In this document: positions 8,526 through 16,151 of the stretch, piece by piece | Layout: each line of letters begins with the position of its first letter | How positions within the stretch are numbered: position 1 is the first letter of the stretch | Source of the DNA: Treponema sp. | GTDB taxonomy: Bacteria > Spirochaetota > Spirochaetia > Treponematales > Breznakiellaceae | DNA length: 19,335 nt | Direction of reading: 5' to 3' | NCBI GenBank assembly: GCA_031283505.1 | Contig: JAITBO010000206.1 | Location: 1 to 19,335 of the forward strand | Notes under the pieces: generated by a model | The model's input: the letters and a program-made list of their open reading frames with translations, nothing else | What the model was told of the DNA's origin: nothing | Database searches by the model: none | Position numbers and translations under genes: made by a program

Positions 8526-11500
8526 TTAGAAATTTGATTTTTTTATTAATTCTTCATCCCGCTCTGTAAGGGGGATCTGTTTTCCCTTGATGTCGTAGAT
8601 AGTCATATCCAGCGCCAGACCCCGCAATTCCTGAACCAGTACGTTGAAGGATTCAGGTATACCCGCCGTGGTGGAGGGTTCACCCTTTATGATAGCTTCG
8701 TATATTTTGGACCGGCCCGTCATATCATCGGACTTGATGGTCAGAAGTTCCTGAAGGGTATTGGCCGCGCCGTAGGCTTCCAGAGCCCAGACTTCCATTT
8801 CCCCAAGCCGCTGTCCGCCGAACTGGGCCTTGCCGCCCAGAGGCTGCTGAGTCACCAGGGAGTAAGGCCCCGTGGACCGGGCGTGCATCTTGTCGTCTAC
8901 CAGGTGGTGGAGTTTGAGGAAGTAGATTATCCCGCAGAAAATGGGGTTCACAAAAGCTTCCCCGGTCCGCCCGTCTCTAAGAATGGTCTTGGAAGTCACC
9001 GGCAACCCCGCCTCCTTGAGTTTCTCCTCGATTTGTTCCGTAGAGGGGGATTGGAAAACCGGCGCGGAGAACCACTCGTCCAGGATACTGGCCGCCCAGC
9101 CGAGTTCCGTTTCCAGAAGCTGGCCTATGTTCATACGGGATGGAACCCCCAGAGGAGTAAGGCAAAGGTCCAGGGGCGTACCGTCTTCCATGTAGGGCAT
9201 ATCCTCTTCAGGAAGAATCCGGGCCACAACACCCTTATTACCGTGGCGGCCAGCCATCTTATCCCCTTCCCGGAGTTTCCGTTTTGTGGCAATGAGTACC
9301 TTGACCACTTCATCCACACCGGGATTAAGGTCGTCGCCTTCGGTACGCTTGAGGCGCTGTATGTCGATGACCGTCCCCTCAATGCCGTGCTGAACCCGCA
9401 GAGAGGTATCCCGGACTTCCTTGGCCTTTTCACCGAAAATCGAATTGAGAAGCTTGAATTCCGGCGTGGTCTCGGTTTCACTCTTGGGCGTCACCTTCCC
9501 CACCAGAATATCCCCGGAACGGACCTTGGCGCCCACCCGGATGATACCTTCGGCATCCAGGTTGTCCAGGCTCTTTTCGGAAGTATTGGGGATGTCACGG
9601 GTTATCTTCTCCGGCCCCAGTTTAGTCTCCCGAACCTCGGTGATGAATTCTTTAATATGAATTGAAGTGAACAGATCGTCCTTGACCACCCGCCGGGAGA
9701 TCAGGATCGAGTCTTCGTAGTTATATCCATTCCAGGGCATAAATCCCACCAGGACGTTCCGCCCCAGGGCCAGTTCCCCATTGTGGGTGGCGGGTCCGTC
9801 GGCGATGATCTGCCCCGCCACTATCTTTTCCCCCACCTTTACGATGGGCCGCTGGTTATAACAGGTATCCTGATTGGTCCGCTGGTATTTGATCAGCCGG
9901 TATACGTCAAGACCCCTGGCATTGGTTTCGGCTATCTGTCTGTCGTCCCCCTTATCGGGCTGTATGGTGATGTCCTGAGATGTGACCCACACCACCGTAC
10001 CCGCCCGCCGGGCCTTGGCAAGCACCCCCGAATCATAGGCGCACTTCCCTTCCATACCGGTCCCTACACGGGGCTCCTCCGGAAAAATGAGGGGCACGGC
10101 CTGACGCTGCATATTGGAACCCATGAGCGCCCGGTTGGCGTCGTCATGCTCCAGAAAGGGGATGAGGGATGCGGACACCGAGATGATCTGCTTAGGCGAC
10201 ACGTCCATATACTGAATGTCTTCGGGGCTCCGGGTGGTGTAATCCCCCTGGCGGCGACAGGAGACCTGCTCGTCTGCGAAACACCCTTTTGTGTTCAGCT
10301 TCGCCGATGCCTGGGCGATATAGTAGCGATCTTCGTCCATGGCGGAGAGGTATTCAATATCCTTGGTTGCGACACCCTTGACCACCTTACGATAGGGGGT
10401 TTCCAGGAACCCAAAGTCATTCACCCTGGTATAGTTTGCCAGAGAAACGATAAGACCGATATTCGGACCTTCCGGCGTCTCAATGGGACACATACGGCCG
10501 TAGTGAGTGTAGTGGACATCCCGAACCTCGAAGCCTGCCCGCTCACGGGAAAGACCGCCGGGCCCCAAAGCGTTAAGCCGGCGTTTGTGAGTCAGTTCCG
10601 CCAGAGGATTAACCTGATCCATAAACTGGGAAAGCTGACTGGAACCGAAGAATTCCTTAATGGCTGCAACCACCGGCTTAATGGAAATCAGGTCCTGGGG
10701 CTTGATGGTATCGGTTTCCTTGAGGCTCATACGCTCTTTGGCAATTCGTTCCATGCGGCTGAAGGCAGTCTTCATCTGGTTGGCCATAAGCTCGCCCACA
10801 GAACGGACCCGCCGGTTCCCCAGATGATCTATATCATCAATGTATTCATCCCCCACATAGACCTTAATCAGGAACTTCATCGTAGCGATAATGTCCTGCC
10901 TGGTCAGGGTAAATTCTTCAAGAGGAGGCTGAAAGTCAAATTTCTTGTTGAGTTTGTACCGGCCCACCTTGCCCAGGTCGTAACGCCGGCTGGTAAAGAA
11001 CATCCCCAAAAGCTCTTTTTCCGCAGCTTCCACGGTGATGGACTCTCCGGGCATGAGTACCGAATACACCGCAGACAAAGCGTCATCCTTGGAAGGCTCG
11101 TCCCGGCTGGTATCTTCTTTGACAAACTTGATCTCCTCCCGCTCAAAACAGTTGAGGAGCATAGTAGAATTGAGAGACCCTTCGCCTTCAAAGTCGATGA
11201 CATCTACGGTCTTAACGCCATTGATAAGAAGTTCATCCACATTATGGGGATGCAGCCTTTCTCCCGCCCTGTAGAGTTTTTTCCGCGCCGCGCCGTCTTC
11301 CCCGGCAACGTCTTCCTGCCCGCCGGGATTATCCGTAATCCAAACCGCAGCCGCCAGGACCTTCCCGGAAAATTTTTCCCTGGTCTCACGGTCGTCCTTC
11401 ACCTCCATGGTTTCGGTCTTGTAAAAAGCCCGGATAATGTCCTCCCTGGTGGTATAACCCAAAGCCCGGAGGAAAATAGTCCCCAGAATCCGTTTCTTGC

Positions 11501-12077
11501 GGTCTATCTTGGCGTAGATAAGTTCCCGCTTCTGGTCTATTTCAAACTCCAGCCAAGACCCCCGGTAAGGGATGATCCTGGAAGAAAAAATTCCCTTTTC
11601 ATGACTGAAAATAACGCCCGGCGACCGGTGGATCTGGGAGACCACCACCCGTTCGGCGCCGTTGATGATGAAAGTCCCCCGTTCACTCATGATGGGAATG
11701 TCCCCCATGTATATGTCCTTTTGGCGGATTTCACCGGTCTGCTGAAAGATCAGGTTGACCCGGGCTTTCAGGGGCACCGCATAGGTCAGTCCCTTTTGTT
11801 TGCAGTCATGTTCGAAAAATTTGATATTTTCTTCATCCAGAATATAGTACTCGTATTCCAAAACCATGTCGCCGTTGGGACTTTCAATGGGGAAGGTGTT
11901 ACGAAACACCTCCTCCAAACCCTGCAACTCCGGGGGTTCTTGATTCCGCAGTCTTTCCCGCTGAAGAAAACGCTCGTAGGAACGGAGTTGTATATCAATA
12001 AGGTCAGGCAAGTCCATGACATCCTGAATATCCTTCCCGAGATAAGTTCTTTTTGCGATAGTCTTTTGTTTTACCAT
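8526..12077 (-). CDS. rpoB: DNA-directed RNA polymerase subunit beta
   Basis: This 1183-residue beta subunit is full length for a spirochaete. The rifampicin cluster I reads [13 protein letters not shown] at 476-488, then [14 protein letters not shown] at 495-508. Position 502, equivalent to E. coli Ser531, is Asn (codon AAC, plus-strand bases 10572-10574); the residues equivalent to E. coli 513, 516 and 526 (Gln484, Asp487, His497) are wild type. [17 protein letters not shown] follows, and the C-terminal '[14 protein letters not shown]' and '[10 protein letters not shown]' blocks that contact beta' are present. The start is ATG at 12075-12077 behind a GGGGG Shine-Dalgarno. A 248-base spacer separates it from rplL and 10 bases from rpoC. 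Natural rifampicin resistance is expected from Asn502. Confidence 0.99.
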   Translation of the reverse strand: MVKQKTIAKRTYLGKDIQDVMDLPDLIDIQLRSYERFLQRERLRNQEPPELQGLEEVFRNTFPIESPNGDMVLEYEYYILDEENIKFFEHDCKQKGLTYAVPLKARVNLIFQQTGEIRQKDIYMGDIPIMSERGTFIINGAERVVVSQIHRSPGVIFSHEKGIFSSRIIPYRGSWLEFEIDQKRELIYAKIDRKKRILGTIFLRALGYTTREDIIRAFYKTETMEVKDDRETREKFSGKVLAAAVWITDNPGGQEDVAGEDGAARKKLYRAGERLHPHNVDELLINGVKTVDVIDFEGEGSLNSTMLLNCFEREEIKFVKEDTSRDEPSKDDALSAVYSVLMPGESITVEAAEKELLGMFFTSRRYDLGKVGRYKLNKKFDFQPPLEEFTLTRQDIIATMKFLIKVYVGDEYIDDIDHLGNRRVRSVGELMANQMKTAFSRMERIAKERMSLKETDTIKPQDLISIKPVVAAIKEFFGSSQLSQFMDQVNPLAELTHKRRLNALGPGGLSRERAGFEVRDVHYTHYGRMCPIETPEGPNIGLIVSLANYTRVNDFGFLETPYRKVVKGVATKDIEYLSAMDEDRYYIAQASAKLNTKGCFADEQVSCRRQGDYTTRSPEDIQYMDVSPKQIISVSASLIPFLEHDDANRALMGSNMQRQAVPLIFPEEPRVGTGMEGKCAYDSGVLAKARRAGTVVWVTSQDITIQPDKGDDRQIAETNARGLDVYRLIKYQRTNQDTCYNQRPIVKVGEKIVAGQIIADGPATHNGELALGRNVLVGFMPWNGYNYEDSILISRRVVKDDLFTSIHIKEFITEVRETKLGPEKITRDIPNTSEKSLDNLDAEGIIRVGAKVRSGDILVGKVTPKSETETTPEFKLLNSIFGEKAKEVRDTSLRVQHGIEGTVIDIQRLKRTEGDDLNPGVDEVVKVLIATKRKLREGDKMAGRHGNKGVVARILPEEDMPYMEDGTPLDLCLTPLGVPSRMNIGQLLETELGWAASILDEWFSAPVFQSPSTEQIEEKLKEAGLPVTSKTILRDGRTGEAFVNPIFCGIIYFLKLHHLVDDKMHARSTGPYSLVTQQPLGGKAQFGGQRLGEMEVWALEAYGAANTLQELLTIKSDDMTGRSKIYEAIIKGEPSTTAGIPESFNVLVQELRGLALDMTIYDIKGKQIPLTERDEELIKKSNF

Positions 12078-12325
12078 GTATTACCCCCTGCAATTGACTC
12101 CCGGGCAAACCGGGTGGAAAAATTTTTAACTTGTAAGACGGCGGGTTCCGGTTTATAAATCGAAACTACCGTTCTCCGTGTTCCCAAAGAAACACCCCAA
12201 AAATTCACAAAAGCCCCGGCCAAAACCGGAAGCTTCAGAGACAAACAGAAAAAACCCTTGGGTCTTTTCTGCCATCCCTTTTAAAGAGAAACAAAACTGT
12301 CTTTCGCGGCAAACCCGCAAATGCT
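12078..12325 (-). promoter_or_regulatory. rplL-rpoB spacer with possible attenuator hairpins
   Basis: The spacer contains no gene. Transcribed from rplL towards rpoB, it has a hairpin AAAAGACCC/GGGTTTTTT followed by a T-rich stretch (around 12248-12268). It also has a bulged hairpin built on CCGG...CCGG (12211-12235) followed by TTTTGTGAATTTTT. Both resemble weak terminators. In many bacteria partial termination between rplL and rpoB sets polymerase below ribosomal-protein output; the position and structure fit that role, but this is inference. Confidence 0.4.
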
Positions 12326-12712
12326 TTACTGGACTTCAACCGTACCGCCGGCGGCAGTGACCTGTTCCTTGATCTTAGCGGCTTCTTCCTTGGAGACGTT
12401 TTCCTTGATAGGCTTGGGAGCCCCTTCCACAAGGTCTTTTGCCTCTTTAAGCCCCAGGCCGGTAACCGCCCGGACTTCCTTAATAACCGCGATTTTCTTG
12501 GAATCATCAAAGGCCTTTAGAATAACATTGAATTCCGTCTTCTCCTCGACTTCAGCAACGGCTCCCGCGCCAGGAGCGGCGGCGGCCACAGCCACAGGAG
12601 CGGCGGCGGAAACTCCGAATTTTTCCTCCATGGTTTTCACCAGTTCCGAAACCTCCAGAACCGTCATGGACGAAATCGCTTCAATAATCTGATCAGTAGT
12701 AAGGGCTGCCAT
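12326..12712 (-). CDS. rplL: 50S ribosomal protein L7/L12
   Basis: This 128-residue stalk protein recruits translation factors to the ribosome. It has the three expected parts: an N-terminal dimerisation helix pair (residues ~1-35), a hinge of Ala, Pro, Gly and Val (about 34-55, [17 protein letters not shown]), and the C-terminal factor-binding domain with '[13 protein letters not shown]' and '[17 protein letters not shown]'. The start ATG (12710-12712) follows AAGGAG at good spacing. It lies downstream of rplJ, whose product anchors L7/L12 dimers, but 188 bases separate the two. Confidence 0.98.
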   Translation of the reverse strand: MAALTTDQIIEAISSMTVLEVSELVKTMEEKFGVSAAAPVAVAAAAPGAGAVAEVEEKTEFNVILKAFDDSKKIAVIKEVRAVTGLGLKEAKDLVEGAPKPIKENVSKEEAAKIKEQVTAAGGTVEVQ

Positions 12713-12900
12713 ATTATCTTCTCCTTAAAATATACAATTTTCGCGCTTCATACGAAGAACGCCCGGATAACCCGGGTTTACCCCGACAGGACAGCAGCTA
12801 CGGATTATCTCCGACGAAGCCTGAAGGGATTAAAAAACCATTCAGCCAAACAAGTTATTGGTACTCCTTTAACCTGCCCGGCTTTACGGTTATCGCCTGG
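12713..12900 (-). other. rplJ-rplL spacer
   Basis: These 188 bases between rplJ and rplL hold no gene. A near-palindrome centred on AACCCGGGTT (12770-12779) could fold in the message. A TTAACC/GGTTAA pair closes a larger loop right after the rplJ stop. A stray AAAGGAG (near 12867-12873 on the plus map) has no usable start codon after it. Such a spacer could allow separate translation or processing of rplL, which is needed in several copies per ribosome; that is inference. Confidence 0.35.
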
Positions 12901-13449
12901 TTAAGCCGCGCCACCTTCGGCCTTCTTGTCCCCAACCGCCTTGATGGTACGTACCAGCCGGGCAGGAACATCGTTGAGGGCGGCGGCCAGATTCCGGACA
13001 GGACCGTTCATCACCGACATAAGCATGGAAATGAGTTCCAGCTTGCCGGGGAGCCTGGAAAAGGCTTCCACCTGGGCGGCATCATAGACGGCCTTACCTA
13101 CAAGCCCGCCTTTTACGCTCAAGACCGGAGCCTCTTTGGTAAAATCAAAGAGTTGTTTAGCCACCTCATTGGCATCCTTGGGGGCAATGGCTACTGCGGT
13201 GGGACCCGTCAAATAAGCGGACACATCCGGAGCGGCAAGCTGTTCAAAGGCGATGCGGGCAAAATTATTCTTCACCACCTTGAACTGAGCACCTTTGGCC
13301 CTAAGATGTTTCCGCAGAGTGGTAATCTGTTCCACCGTCAAACCCCGGTAATCGGTGAATATAAAATCCTCCGATATACTAAAGGCTTCTTTTAGTTCAT
13401 TTATCGAGGACACCTTCACGTCCTGCACTTTTTTTGCAACAATCGCCAT
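12901..13449 (-). CDS. rplJ: 50S ribosomal protein L10
   Basis: This 182-residue protein binds 23S rRNA and carries the L7/L12 dimers of the stalk. The N-terminal domain shows [20 protein letters not shown], then '[13 protein letters not shown]' and 'LTGPTAVAI', the standard L10 pattern. The C-terminal helix that holds L7/L12 is at about residues 140-175. The start ATG (13447-13449) is 3 bases after the rplA stop codon, and its GAGGAG Shine-Dalgarno lies in the last rplA codons, so it is translated by coupling or reinitiation. Because of this packing there is no free leader ahead of rplJ for classical L10-L7/L12 autoregulation. Confidence 0.98.
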   Translation of the reverse strand: MAIVAKKVQDVKVSSINELKEAFSISEDFIFTDYRGLTVEQITTLRKHLRAKGAQFKVVKNNFARIAFEQLAAPDVSAYLTGPTAVAIAPKDANEVAKQLFDFTKEAPVLSVKGGLVGKAVYDAAQVEAFSRLPGKLELISMLMSVMNGPVRNLAAALNDVPARLVRTIKAVGDKKAEGGAA

Positions 13450-13452
13450 CTG

Positions 13453-14133
13453 CTACTCCTCGTCCTTTATAGAAACCCACACGCCGGGTCCCATGGTAGA
13501 GGACACCGAAACGGTACTAATGAATTCACCTTTGGCATCGGCGGGACGTTTTCGTCTGACTTCAGAAACAACCACCCTGATGTTCTCGGCTACTTTTCCG
13601 GTGTCCATAGAAACCTTTCCAACCGTCAGGTGGATCACTCCGGTCTTGTCGGCCCGGAATTCCACCCGCCCCTTCTTGAGTTCCGCCAAGGCGCTTTTAA
13701 GATCAAAGGTGACGGTTCCGGTCTTGGGATTGGGCATAAGCCCCCGGCGGCCCAGAACCATACCAAGTTTACCCACGTCCTTCATCATGTCCGGAGTGGC
13801 AACCGCCACGTCAAAATCAAGCCACCCACCCTTTATCTTGTCGATCAGGTCCTGACCACCTATATATGTTGCTCCGGCTTCCTGGGCTTCCTTTTCCTTT
13901 TCGGCCTTGCAGAAGACCAGAACCCTCTTTTCCGCCCGGAACTGGTTGGGAAGAACCACCGTATCACGCACGGACTGGCTTTTCTTCAGGTTCAATTTTA
14001 CCGAAACATCTATCGCCTCGTCAAATTTTGCAAATGCAAGGGTTTTTACCATATCCAATGCCGACGTTAAGTCGTAAACGGCGGCGAGATCGTACTTTTT
14101 CAGGCTTTCGAGGTATTTTTTTCCGTGTTTCAT
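13453..14133 (-). CDS. rplA: 50S ribosomal protein L1
   Basis: This 226-residue protein forms the L1 stalk at the ribosome's exit site and in many bacteria represses its own operon by binding leader mRNA. It shows [20 protein letters not shown] near residues 37-56, 'VVLPNQF', '[20 protein letters not shown]' and, near the C terminus, 'STMGPGVWV'. All are standard L1 blocks. The start ATG at 14131-14133 overlaps the rplK stop in an ATGA arrangement, so the two are translationally coupled, as is usual for L11-L1 pairs. Confidence 0.98.
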   Translation of the reverse strand: MKHGKKYLESLKKYDLAAVYDLTSALDMVKTLAFAKFDEAIDVSVKLNLKKSQSVRDTVVLPNQFRAEKRVLVFCKAEKEKEAQEAGATYIGGQDLIDKIKGGWLDFDVAVATPDMMKDVGKLGMVLGRRGLMPNPKTGTVTFDLKSALAELKKGRVEFRADKTGVIHLTVGKVSMDTGKVAENIRVVVSEVRRKRPADAKGEFISTVSVSSTMGPGVWVSIKDEE

Positions 14134-14561
14134 TTTTCCACCTCAACGCCCATGGACCGGGCGGTCCCGGCAATAATCTTCACAGCCCCTTCAAGATCGT
14201 TGGCCGAAAGATCCGCCATCTTCAACTTGGCAATCTCTTCAAGCTTTGCCCTGGAAATCTTTCCAACCTTGTTCTTGTGGGATTCCCCCGAACCCTTTTC
14301 AATACCTATAGCCTTCTTGATCAAAACAGCCGCCGGCGGCGTCTTGAGGATAAAGGTGAATGACTTATCGGTGTAAACGGTGATAACCACCGGTATGATA
14401 AGCCCCGGTTCCATGCTCTTTGTCCGGTCATTAAACTGCTGGACGAACTGGGGAGCGCTGACCCCGTGAGGCCCCAGAGCCGGTCCGACAGGTGGGGCCG
14501 GAGTGGCCTTACCCGCCGGGCACTGAAGCTTGACAAGGGTAGCGATCTTCTTCTTTGCCAT
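14130..14561 (-). CDS. rplK: 50S ribosomal protein L11
   Basis: This 143-residue protein binds the GTPase-associated region of 23S rRNA. The N-terminal domain has the proline-rich '[17 protein letters not shown]' block; the rRNA-binding C-terminal domain has '[15 protein letters not shown]' and '[18 protein letters not shown]'. The start ATG at 14559-14561 has AAGGAG upstream. It is separated from nusG by a 106-base structured spacer and overlaps rplA by 4 bases. Confidence 0.98.
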   Translation of the reverse strand: MAKKKIATLVKLQCPAGKATPAPPVGPALGPHGVSAPQFVQQFNDRTKSMEPGLIIPVVITVYTDKSFTFILKTPPAAVLIKKAIGIEKGSGESHKNKVGKISRAKLEEIAKLKMADLSANDLEGAVKIIAGTARSMGVEVEK

Positions 14562-14580
14562 AAAAACTCCTTCGTAGTGT

Positions 14581-14658
14581 GTCCGGTATTCACCGGACTA
14601 GCGAGAACCGCACAGGGTTCTCTCCTACATGGCTGAATTTACCCCAAAACAGGGGTAA
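14581..14658 (-). promoter_or_regulatory. Structured rplK leader, candidate L1 binding site
   Basis: Three perfect 7-bp hairpins follow one another in the nusG-rplK spacer: 14639-14658 (TTACCCC/GGGGTAA), 14603-14622 (GAGAACC/GGTTCTC) and 14581-14598 (GTCCGGT/ACCGGAC). In the transcript the middle hairpin is preceded by GTAGGAG. L1 represses L11-L1 translation through an RNA structure in this position in many bacteria. The specific L1 contact bases cannot be confirmed by eye. Confidence 0.4.
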
Positions 14659-14667
14659 CCGTATTTA

Positions 14668-15225
14668 CTATAATTTCTCCACCTGGAGGAGGTCCACCTC
14701 CACCGGGGTATTTCTGCCAAATATACCTACCATAACCTTGAGTTTGTTCTTCTCGTGGTTGACATCTTCAATAGTCCCGGTAAAAGACTCAAAAGGACCG
14801 TCGATAATCTTGACCTGTTCTCCGGGGGCAAAGGACTGTCGGGCACGAACAGACCGCTCCCCTTTGATTTCCCCGGACTTTTGCAGGATAGCCCGGGCTT
14901 CATCTCCGCTAAGAGGCTGGGGTTTCCGGTCCGCCGGAGTCCCCACGAAACCCGTCACCCCCTGAATCTTGCGGATTTTGGAACAGGCGGCTTTCCATTC
15001 AAGATCGGGCATATCCATTTCCACCAAAATATAACCGGGGAGAAATTTCCGGGTCTGGGTACGCTTCTTTCCGTCCCGGACCTCCACCACTTCCTCGGAG
15101 GGAATTTTCACATCACGCACAATTTCCTTGTCGAGATCCCCATTTTCGATCATCATGCGGATAGTTTTGTCGATCTTATTCTCGTATCCTGAATAGGTAT
15201 GAAGGACATACCAGCCGGTCGCCAT
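14668..15225 (-). CDS. nusG: Transcription termination/antitermination factor NusG
   Basis: This 185-residue factor binds the polymerase clamp and links it to Rho or to the leading ribosome. The N-terminal NGN domain starts GWYVLHTYSGYENKI and includes 'RKFLPGYILVEMDM' and 'GVTGFVGT'. A KOW domain at ~130-185 reads 'PGEQVKIIDGPFESFTGTIE' and ends 'VEVDLLQVEKL'. The length is typical of NusG without the extra domain found in some phyla. The start ATG at 15223-15225 follows AAGG, 15 bases after secE, the usual partner. Confidence 0.98.
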   Translation of the reverse strand: MATGWYVLHTYSGYENKIDKTIRMMIENGDLDKEIVRDVKIPSEEVVEVRDGKKRTQTRKFLPGYILVEMDMPDLEWKAACSKIRKIQGVTGFVGTPADRKPQPLSGDEARAILQKSGEIKGERSVRARQSFAPGEQVKIIDGPFESFTGTIEDVNHEKNKLKVMVGIFGRNTPVEVDLLQVEKL

Positions 15226-15240
15226 AGTTTACCTTAATTA

Positions 15241-15420
15241 TTAGAATATAGTCTGCACCCCAAGGAGCAGCAACACGTCCACCAAGCCCAAAACTGCGGC
15301 AATAATAACGGTAGATAGAATGACCACTTTGACGGAACTGACAACATCGTCCCGGCTCGGCCAAATGACCTTCCTCAGTTCGGCGTAAGATTCCTTGATA
15401 AATTGTACTAGTTTACCCAT
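15241..15420 (-). CDS. secE: Preprotein translocase subunit SecE
   Basis: This 59-residue protein is the short, single-membrane-helix form of SecE that clamps SecY in the Sec translocon. An amphipathic helix, FIKESYAELRKVIWPSRDDV, carries the conserved 'ELrKV-WPs' motif. It is followed by one membrane segment of about 22 residues (VVILSTVIIAAVLGLVDVLL). The ATG at 15418-15420 is chosen because it follows AGAGGA and begins at the conserved amphipathic helix. An open frame continues upstream, but it runs through hairpins and a tRNA-like relic and has no homologous sequence. Confidence 0.95.
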   Translation of the reverse strand: MGKLVQFIKESYAELRKVIWPSRDDVVSSVKVVILSTVIIAAVLGLVDVLLLLGVQTIF

Positions 15421-15446
15421 GCCATCCTCTTTAGTATATAAATCCA

Positions 15447-15491
15447 CTCCATAGGCCAAGTAGGACTCCCTTCCGGGCCTCCGCATCCTGC
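15447..15491 (-). repeat. Degenerate duplicate of the tRNA-Trp 3' end
   Basis: Bases 15447-15468 match 15628-15649, which contain the 3' end of tRNA-Trp and its downstream flank, at 20 of 22 positions. Weaker similarity continues to about 15491, covering the variable region with its GGATG. The copy lacks a recognisable anticodon arm and 5' half, so it is not a tRNA. It lies in the secE leader, 181 bases downstream of the real gene in the same orientation. Confidence 0.55.
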
Positions 15492-15518
15492 TTCGGTCCT
15501 CCAGGCCGGGGTTCTTTC

Positions 15519-15580
15519 TAAACCGCCGTCCTTGGCGGTTTACCTGTTCAAGGCTGCGATGTCTCGCCTTGAACAAGGCG
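15519..15580 (-). promoter_or_regulatory. Hairpin cluster in the secE leader
   Basis: A perfect 9-bp hairpin TAAACCGCC/GGCGGTTTA is at 15519-15542. Next to it GTTCAAGGC (15546-15554) can pair with GCCTTGAAC (15566-15574), but the latter can instead form the compact hairpin CGCCTTG-AA-CAAGGCG (15565-15580). The two pairings are mutually exclusive. No T-run follows, so these are not simple terminators. Confidence 0.4.
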
Positions 15581-15632
15581 AAAAAACCCTTCGAGTCCAC
15601 CCGGACCCTCTCTTATCTCAAAAAACTCTCCA

Positions 15633-15705
15633 CAGGCCAGGTAGGACTCGAACCCACAACATCCGGTTTTGGAGACCGGCGCTCTACCATTAGAGCTACT
15701 GGCCT
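15633..15705 (-). tRNA. tRNA-Trp (CCA anticodon)
   Basis: A full cloverleaf folds on the minus strand in 73 bases: acceptor AGGCCAG/CTGGCCT, D stem GCTC/GAGC, anticodon stem CCGGT/ACCGG with loop CTCCAAA, and T arm GTGGG-TTCGAGT-CCTAC. The loop gives anticodon CCA, reading UGG (Trp). The discriminator is G, as is usual for bacterial tRNA-Trp. The terminal CCA is not encoded. It lies between rpmG and secE in the same transcript. Confidence 0.96.
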
Positions 15706-15711
15706 AGAAAT

Positions 15712-15885
15712 TCATTTAACCTTCGTTTCCTTGTGCAGGGTATGCTTCCGGTCAAAAGGACAATACTTGTTCAATTCCAGTTTTTCCTGCATATTCCGCC
15801 GGTTTTTCTTGGTGGTATAATTTTTCCGCTTGCATTCACTGCACTGCAATGCGATGAGTTCAACCACGCTTTTCTTGCTTGCCAT
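15712..15885 (-). CDS. rpmG: 50S ribosomal protein L33
   Basis: This 57-residue large-subunit protein starts [20 protein letters not shown] and ends with '[12 protein letters not shown]', the L33 signature. Zinc-type L33 proteins have two CxxC pairs. Here the first pair is Cys15/Cys18, but the second has Cys42 and Asp45 (YCPFD). The ATG at 15883-15885 follows a GGGGG Shine-Dalgarno. The gene is just upstream of tRNA-Trp, the usual treponemal arrangement. Confidence 0.95.
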   Translation of the reverse strand: MASKKSVVELIALQCSECKRKNYTTKKNRRNMQEKLELNKYCPFDRKHTLHKETKVK

Positions 15886-15950
15886 ATATCCCCCTAAGAG
15901 CCATCAGGCCCAAACCCTTTCCGGAAGGCGTCTTCTACCGGAAAACATAC

Positions 15951-16023
15951 AGCCCTCGATCAGAATCGAACTGATGACCTTATCCTTACCATGGATATAC
16001 TCTGCCAACTGAGCTACAAGGGC
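15951..16023 (-). tRNA. tRNA-Thr (GGT anticodon)
   Basis: A 73-base cloverleaf folds on the minus strand: acceptor GCCCTTG/CGAGGGC with one G-T pair, D arm GCTC...GAGT, anticodon stem TATCC/GGATA with loop ATGGTAA, and T arm ATCAG-TTCGATT-CTGAT. The anticodon GGT reads ACC and ACU (Thr). The discriminator is T, and the CCA is not encoded. It is the first gene of the long operon. Confidence 0.95.
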
Positions 16024-16045
16024 ATTTTATACTATCTTACTGTGA

Positions 16046-16073
16046 ACTATATGACGTTTTGTAAAAATATCAA
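16046..16073 (-). promoter_or_regulatory. Candidate sigma70 promoter of the tRNA-rpmG-sec-rpl-rpo operon
   Basis: On the minus strand TTGATA (16068-16073) and TATAGT (16046-16051) are 16 bases apart. The predicted start is about 15 bases ahead of tRNA-Thr. An AT-rich tract flanks it. A second -10-like TATAAA lies closer to the tRNA. Confidence 0.5.
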
Positions 16074-16151
16074 ATAGGCGGCGTTTAGTCAAGAGGGAAG
16101 GCATAGTAAAAGCAAAAAAAACAATATAAAATAACCGGCATGGAGGGAACT

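Noticed and set aside
9783..12158. 791-codon open frame on the plus strand opposite rpoB
   Set aside because: Antisense shadow of rpoB; no recognisable domain and no sensible ribosome binding site. Length alone is not evidence here.
15421..15600. N-terminal extension of SecE upstream of the ATG at 15420
   Set aside because: The extension translates hairpins and the tRNA relic; SecE of this type begins at the amphipathic helix, and the ATG has a ribosome binding site.
16140..16151. Upstream ATG for the MFS transporter
   Set aside because: It overlaps the GGAGGG Shine-Dalgarno that serves the ATG at 16152.
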